A stretch of DNA of 64,000 bases from Hydra vulgaris (Eukaryota; Cnidaria; Hydrozoa; Anthoathecata; Hydridae). The stretch is taken from NCBI RefSeq assembly GCF_038396675.1, contig NC_088920.1, positions 67,695,001-67,759,000 on the forward strand, given 5' to 3'. The position numbers and the translations under genes are program-made. Below the pieces are notes generated by a model. The model searched no databases, was not told the origin of the DNA, and saw only the letters and a list, made by a program, of their open reading frames with translations. Positions within the stretch are counted from its first letter, which is position 1, and every line of letters begins with the position of its first letter. Below are positions 59,932 to 64,000 of this stretch, in pieces.

Positions 59932-61956
59932 ATGATTGAAAAGAGTATTCGAGGCGGTATGTCCACCAACGGTACGCAAAAGTTTGCCATTGATACAGAT
60001 TACTTTGAACCTAAAATAAAAGAACTCAAATTAAACAGCGAATTGAGAGCTTGTTTAATTTTTATGGACGAAAACGGTCAATACGGAGGAGCTCAATTAA
60101 AACCTTTACCTTTTCACATGAAATATTCTTTTGATTTGGAATGTATTACTTTAGACGATGTGATTCGAAAATATCATCGCGTTAATTTAAACGGTTTCTC
60201 GACGAGCGCTTTAGTGCATTGTCAAATTATTATGAAACCAGAGTATCAAGATCAAGTAGGAGGTTTTTCACCCATGGTAGAAAAAGAAATTATATCCTTT
60301 CAAGATTATTCTCCCACTGAAATTGTATCCAAACGTTATCTCAAAAACAATGGAACCTACGGTATAGAAAAAGACAAAACTATTAAATTGGTCATGAAAT
60401 TAAGTTCGCATGAGTCTGGTGAATTTTTAGACACTTTAATATGGTTGACTACGTGCTGTGGATGCGTTGTTGAAAAAATTTACAAAGTGCTTCCTCTATG
60501 GCGTTATCCTTTAGCTCAAAAAATGGTAAAACGAAATATGGAAAAAAGAAAAGAAGCTATTAAAAAGGGTGACAAGGTAGTGGATGCTTCTTGCAAATTG
60601 CAAATTAACGGTCATTACGGAACCTTGAGTCAACAAATTGCACAAAAACTAAATACTACTTTTATGAACCACGAAGAAAAAGCATTTCAAAATAGTATTG
60701 AAAATTTTCAAAACATTCGTCGTGTTTTAATTCAAGAAGGTCAAACCGATGAAAATAATAAAAAGTTATTCCCTTTTCATTTTCAAAATTTATTATATAA
60801 CGGATCACAATTCATCGGTGTTGAACCTGAAAGATATAAATTGGACGTTTTTGAAAAAAAAGTATGTTTAGATGAATACGAAACGAGTGATTTTAGTTAT
60901 GATGATTATTTTAAAGAAACTTTGTTTGGTTTAATGACAGATGTTAAAACCAAAAGTATTTTATTTCACGATCAAGACAATCATCATGAAAAGAAAGACG
61001 CCTTTGAACTTTTAAAAACTAAAGATCATAAAAACGCTCTCATTTTAACAACCAGCGAAAAATGCAAACTCGTGAACACCTCTTTACGTATTGTAGCTTC
61101 ACAAATTTTATCTTATGCCAAACTTAATGTAGGACGTTTTAGTTGGGAATTGGGACAAGTATTAAGAAATCATGGAGCTGAAAAACATTTAGTAGTAACA
61201 GATACTGATTCTGGTTGTTTTTTTATTACGCAAAAGAAACACAAAATGCTTTCTACAACGTTTCGAGAAAAGGTAGAAGAATGGATTTATTTTTCAAACT
61301 TTGGCAATCGTTGGATGGATTATTCCAATTATAAAACGACTCATCCTTTTTATTCCACTCTTTACGCCAAAGAAACGGATCATTTTCAAAACGAAATACC
61401 TCCTCCTTATTACATTGCACAAGCTTTTGCTATGGGACCTAAATGTTATAGCGTTCATAGCGTCAACGGAGACGAAGAAAAAAATTATTATAAAAATAGA
61501 GCTAAAGGAGTGCCCAATTCTAAACTTTTATTTTCAAATTATGTCAACGGATTCGATACCTTTGCTGCCAAAAGATTGTGTAAACAAGTTCCTTTTTCAG
61601 TGATAAAAGAAAATCAACCTATCGAACAAAATAGAATGAGTGTCAATTACAAACAAGTGAAAATACAAACGCACACTATTGATTTTTTAAAAAGATTTAC
61701 ACAAAAAAATTATGTTTTTGATGACGGAGTCATGACCGAAATTCGTGATCATTATCTTTTGCAACCGATACGAGAAGCCAATTTAAAAGTGTTACCCGAT
61801 ATAGAAAAATTTTGTAGCGATGAACATATTCAAAATTTACTTGAAATTGAAAAAAATATTATAAAACAATCAGAACGTTATCAAACAATGGCCATGTTTA
61901 ATCGAAAAGTTTTGATCCCTTTATTATACGATCTTAAAAAGAATATAAATTTGTAA
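59932..61956 (+). CDS. polB: Family B DNA polymerase, palm and thumb part
   Basis: 674 residues. SIRGGMS near the start is the family's pre-motif-A element. Motif A is FMDENGQYGGAQL near residue 46, motif B KLQINGHYGTLSQ near 222, and motif C VTDTDSGCFF near 424. All catalytic acids are present. The coding frame is open upstream of this ATG to about 59880, so a one-base shift from the middle part is the only break. The last 96 bases are duplicated downstream (62336-62427). Confidence 0.88.
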   Translation: MIEKSIRGGMSTNGTQKFAIDTDYFEPKIKELKLNSELRACLIFMDENGQYGGAQLKPLPFHMKYSFDLECITLDDVIRKYHRVNLNGFSTSALVHCQIIMKPEYQDQVGGFSPMVEKEIISFQDYSPTEIVSKRYLKNNGTYGIEKDKTIKLVMKLSSHESGEFLDTLIWLTTCCGCVVEKIYKVLPLWRYPLAQKMVKRNMEKRKEAIKKGDKVVDASCKLQINGHYGTLSQQIAQKLNTTFMNHEEKAFQNSIENFQNIRRVLIQEGQTDENNKKLFPFHFQNLLYNGSQFIGVEPERYKLDVFEKKVCLDEYETSDFSYDDYFKETLFGLMTDVKTKSILFHDQDNHHEKKDAFELLKTKDHKNALILTTSEKCKLVNTSLRIVASQILSYAKLNVGRFSWELGQVLRNHGAEKHLVVTDTDSGCFFITQKKHKMLSTTFREKVEEWIYFSNFGNRWMDYSNYKTTHPFYSTLYAKETDHFQNEIPPPYYIAQAFAMGPKCYSVHSVNGDEEKNYYKNRAKGVPNSKLLFSNYVNGFDTFAAKRLCKQVPFSVIKENQPIEQNRMSVNYKQVKIQTHTIDFLKRFTQKNYVFDDGVMTEIRDHYLLQPIREANLKVLPDIEKFCSDEHIQNLLEIEKNIIKQSERYQTMAMFNRKVLIPLLYDLKKNINL

Positions 61957-61982
61957 AAAATTTTTTTTATGATTATAAAAAA

Positions 61983-62336
61983 ATGGTGTTTTATTTTTTA
62001 GAACAAAAATTGACAGCGCAACAACTTGAAAACAAATTAAAAGAAATTGGTTTTAAAAATTTTTATTTAGTAGAAAATACAGAAAACGAAATTCATTATT
62101 TTAAAAATAAAAAAAACGGTTCTTATACTTCGCGTTTGATTCTCATTACTCTGAACGGACGACAATTAATTCATGAAGGATTTTTAAGTTGCTGTCTTGA
62201 TTGTTTGGTTGAATATTTATGTTTCGCGTGTCACGTGGGATGTTATGAAGAAGATTGTGTTCATTGTGAAGAATACAATAGTATTCATTATAATTGTACT
62301 TGTCTTTTAGAAAATAAAAAAGATGAAGATATTTAA
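61983..62336 (+). CDS. Cys-rich unknown protein, duplicate 1
   Basis: 117 residues. N-terminal half: LTAQQLENKLKEIGFKNFYL; C-terminal half Cys-rich: SCCLDCLVEYLCFACHVGC, CVHCEEYN, CTCLLE. It is nearly identical to the next gene. The N-terminal element resembles the start of the packaging ATPase (ITEILNEKGFHDFYL). Confidence 0.6.
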   Translation: MVFYFLEQKLTAQQLENKLKEIGFKNFYLVENTENEIHYFKNKKNGSYTSRLILITLNGRQLIHEGFLSCCLDCLVEYLCFACHVGCYEEDCVHCEEYNSIHYNCTCLLENKKDEDI

Positions 62337-62427
62337 AACAATCAGAACGTTATCAAACAATGGTCATGTTTAATCGAAAAGTTTTGATCCCTTTATTATA
62401 CGATCTTAAAAAGAATATAAATTTGTA
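62336..62427 (+). pseudogene. Duplicated tail of the DNA polymerase gene
   Basis: This segment copies the last polymerase codons (61865-61956) almost exactly, with a Met-Ala to Met-Val change. It lies between the two Cys-rich genes, showing that a unit of about 475 bp was duplicated in tandem. Confidence 0.85.
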
Positions 62428-62455
62428 AAAATTTTTTTATGATTATAAAAAAAAA

Positions 62456-62797
62456 ATGGTGTTTTATTTTTTAGAACAAAAATTGACAGCACAACAACTT
62501 GAAAACAAATTAAAAGAAATTGGTTTTAAAAATTTTTATTTAGTAGAAAATACAGAAAACGAAATTCATTATTTAAAAAAAAACGATTCTTATACTTCGC
62601 GTTTGATTCTCATTACTCTAAACGGACGAGATTTAATTCCTGAAGAATTTTTAAGTTGTTGTCTTGATTGTTTGATTGATTATTTACGTTTTGAGTGTCA
62701 CGTGGGATGTTATAAAGAAGATTGTGTTCATTGTGAAAATTATAATAGAGTTCATTATAATTGTACTTGTCTTTTAGAAAATAAAAAAGATGGATAA
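62456..62797 (+). CDS. Cys-rich unknown protein, duplicate 2
   Basis: 113 residues; differs from duplicate 1 by a two-residue deletion and about 15 substitutions, mostly in the C-terminal half, while the Cys pattern is largely kept. Several changes are non-synonymous, so the copies may be diverging in function. The end overlaps the next ATG by 8 bases. Confidence 0.6.
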   Translation: MVFYFLEQKLTAQQLENKLKEIGFKNFYLVENTENEIHYLKKNDSYTSRLILITLNGRDLIPEEFLSCCLDCLIDYLRFECHVGCYKEDCVHCENYNRVHYNCTCLLENKKDG

Positions 62798-63038
62798 TAT
62801 AGTATTAACAGAAGTGGCAAAACGATTAAATCGAGATTGGAAAACGTGTGGAAGATATTTGAAAGTGTGTGAACAAGAACTGGATCTTATTGATGCAGAT
62901 TACAGATATATTGAAGAAAAAGCTTTTGAAATGTTAAAAATATGGAATCGTAATGGCACTAAAGAACAATTACTATACGCAATGAACAACATACCAAGAA
63001 TGGACATTAAAAAAATTATTTTGAACCGTATTTTGTAA
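62790..63038 (+). CDS. Death-domain protein 3
   Basis: 82 residues, a single death-fold domain: LTEVAKRLNRDWKTCGRYL (helices 1-2 with Trp), CEQELDLIDADYRYIEEKAF, MLKIWNRNGTKEQLLYAM. This is the clearest of the three death domains. It lies beside the packaging ATPase, 24 kb from the other death-domain genes, overlapping the end of the Cys-rich gene. Likely a decoy adaptor. Confidence 0.72.
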   Translation: MDNIVLTEVAKRLNRDWKTCGRYLKVCEQELDLIDADYRYIEEKAFEMLKIWNRNGTKEQLLYAMNNIPRMDIKKIILNRIL

Positions 63039-63105
63039 AATTTTTTTTGATAAAAAAAGGATATAAATTAAAAAAAATGTTTTTTTTATTCGTAGTTAAA
63101 AAAAA

Positions 63106-64000
63106 ATGGAAGAAAAAGAAGAAAAGCCTCTTGAACAAAAAATAGAGACTGTAGAACAACCTATAGAAAAACCTTTAGAAAAAAAAGATGGTAGATCTAT
63201 TACCGAAATATTAAACGAAAAAGGTTTTCATGATTTCTATTTGAAAGGAACATCAAAAGAAACTGAACTCAAAGACGATGAAACCCATTCGCAAGTGAAA
63301 TTTAATATTTTTAAACCTACTCAAGATGTCTATCCAGAAAATACAATTATTACAGGTCCTACAAACAGTGGAAAATCAACTATGGCTAGAGATTTATTAC
63401 ATTGTGGAAAATTTCCTGATGCCGAAATGTTATTTGTGATACAAATGAGAGAACCTAGCGATTGTCAACACAAAACATGGAAAAATATTATCGACTCTTC
63501 AAAAAATAATTTAGAAGCGTATCAGATTATAACAGTGAACAGTCCAGAAAATTTAGATTCGGTAATACAGAGAGCTATTGGTTTTTCTAAAGATAAATAC
63601 GGTATTCAAAATAGTGATCACCGATTATTAAAAACAATACTTTTATTCGATGACATTAGCGCTTTTTGTTTAAAAAGTCAACAATACACGAGCGCGTGTT
63701 CTAGCGGTTCTCATCACGGAGTAGGTACCATTACCGTTTTTCATTCCGTACCTTCTAAAGCCAGTCAATGTTGGAACAATTTAGTGTCTCATTACAAATG
63801 TATCATTTCTTTTGATAACAACAGCGAAATTGAAAAAATATTTAAAAACGATTTTCCTTCGACCGGCAAAATGCATCATCACGTTATCAGCGATTTGTTA
63901 AATAAAGAAACTTCTAATCAACACGGGTATTTGGCTTTGTTTAAAAGAAACTCTTCCGTTGCACGCTTAAGAACTCAAATTACGAGTAAAGAACAAAAAG
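63106..64000 (+). CDS. DNA-packaging ATPase (FtsK/HerA, A32-like), partial
   Basis: 298 codons open to the window edge. Walker A ITGPTNSGKST lies near residue 87, Walker B ILLFDDIS near 183. HSVPSKASQCWNN and the downstream basic region suit the A32/adenovirus IVa2-like packaging ATPases of the Polinton lineage. The enzyme pumps viral DNA into capsids. The N-terminal 60 residues are Glu/Lys-rich, with an EKGFHDFYL element shared with the Cys-rich genes. The upstream sequence has TTTTTTTTATTCGTAG then ATG. The C-terminus is outside the window. Confidence 0.85.
   Translation, partial: MEEKEEKPLEQKIETVEQPIEKPLEKKDGRSITEILNEKGFHDFYLKGTSKETELKDDETHSQVKFNIFKPTQDVYPENTIITGPTNSGKSTMARDLLHCGKFPDAEMLFVIQMREPSDCQHKTWKNIIDSSKNNLEAYQIITVNSPENLDSVIQRAIGFSKDKYGIQNSDHRLLKTILLFDDISAFCLKSQQYTSACSSGSHHGVGTITVFHSVPSKASQCWNNLVSHYKCIISFDNNSEIEKIFKNDFPSTGKMHHHVISDLLNKETSNQHGYLALFKRNSSVARLRTQITSKEQK

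Larger units (their letters stand above)
32800..64000. mobile_element. Large integrated dsDNA virus / Maverick-adintovirus-like element (partial)
   Basis: This region differs from everything to its left: dense short genes, very A/T-rich spacers, few relics. Hallmarks are a family B polymerase with an endonuclease VII-like insertion, an adenain-type protease, a packaging ATPase, dUTPase, a Pif1-like helicase and Arg/Lys-rich core proteins. That combination points to the Polinton/adintovirus/adenovirus lineage. No major capsid, penton or retroviral-type integrase gene appears in this part, so they must lie beyond the right edge or be absent. The left end is between the RT fragment (32790) and the first gene (33228). 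Without the right end, terminal repeats cannot be tested. Confidence 0.7.

Noticed and set aside
61301..61603. 100-residue plus-strand frame in the polymerase
   Set aside because: Out-of-phase shadow of the polymerase palm region.

Overview
The window reads as one piece of an AT-rich invertebrate nuclear genome, most likely a cnidarian such as Hydra. The evidence is strong A/T bias, decayed eukaryotic transposons (MULE, Tc1/mariner, Merlin/IS1595, Ginger, a TTAA-flanked element, a non-LTR reverse transcriptase), GT-AG introns, and two animal-virus integrations. The species is inferred; no host marker gene is present.

Layout. 1-2040: host sequence with a decayed Mutator-like transposase. 2042-11052: an endogenous parvovirus-like (ambisense, densovirus-type) element. 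It has inverted terminal repeats with hairpin tips, rightward overlapping NS genes ending in an SF3 helicase, leftward capsid genes, many breaks, and a roughly 4.2 kb insertion in the capsid part. 11053-13300: a palindrome and a Tc1 relic. 13304-19980: a Merlin/IS1595-type transposon with about 200 bp inverted ends, carrying a nested Ginger-type element (13553-18453) that encodes an integrase and a Ulp1-like protease. 20000-25600: repeats and two relics of one unidentified repeat-associated gene. 25601-31504: a DNA transposon with about 840 bp inverted ends flanked by TTAA. 32000-32790: a non-LTR RT fragment.

32800-64000 (running off the right edge): a large, mostly intact dsDNA virus or Maverick/adintovirus-like element, at least 31 kb. 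It encodes a family B DNA polymerase with an HNH/endonuclease VII-like insertion, a Pif1-type helicase, dUTPase, an adenain-like protease, a packaging ATPase, several very basic core-like proteins and many small unknown proteins. No major capsid protein or integrase is visible here. The polymerase has one in-frame stop and one frameshift and a basic core gene has one frameshift, so this looks like a young integrated copy, unless those are assembly errors.

The most interesting system is the accessory set of this large element. It holds a RING-less TRAF-like protein (zinc fingers, coiled coil, MATH domain), a death-effector-domain protein, three death-domain proteins and a death-domain relic. 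Together they look like a toolkit against TRAF, caspase-8 and NF-kB type signalling. The accessory and replication genes share an unusual 5' arrangement: a long T tract ending in AG, then a conserved A/T-rich leader of about 10-25 nt, then ATG. Structural-type genes instead have TATA boxes 35-70 nt upstream. At least two accessory genes contain phase-consistent GT-AG introns, and one gene has no ATG but begins directly at a splice-acceptor-like site. This suggests early genes processed by splicing, possibly spliced-leader trans-splicing (known in Hydra), with an A/T-rich initiator or promoter as the main alternative. Tandem families of small Cys-rich and helical proteins fill 49-55 kb.
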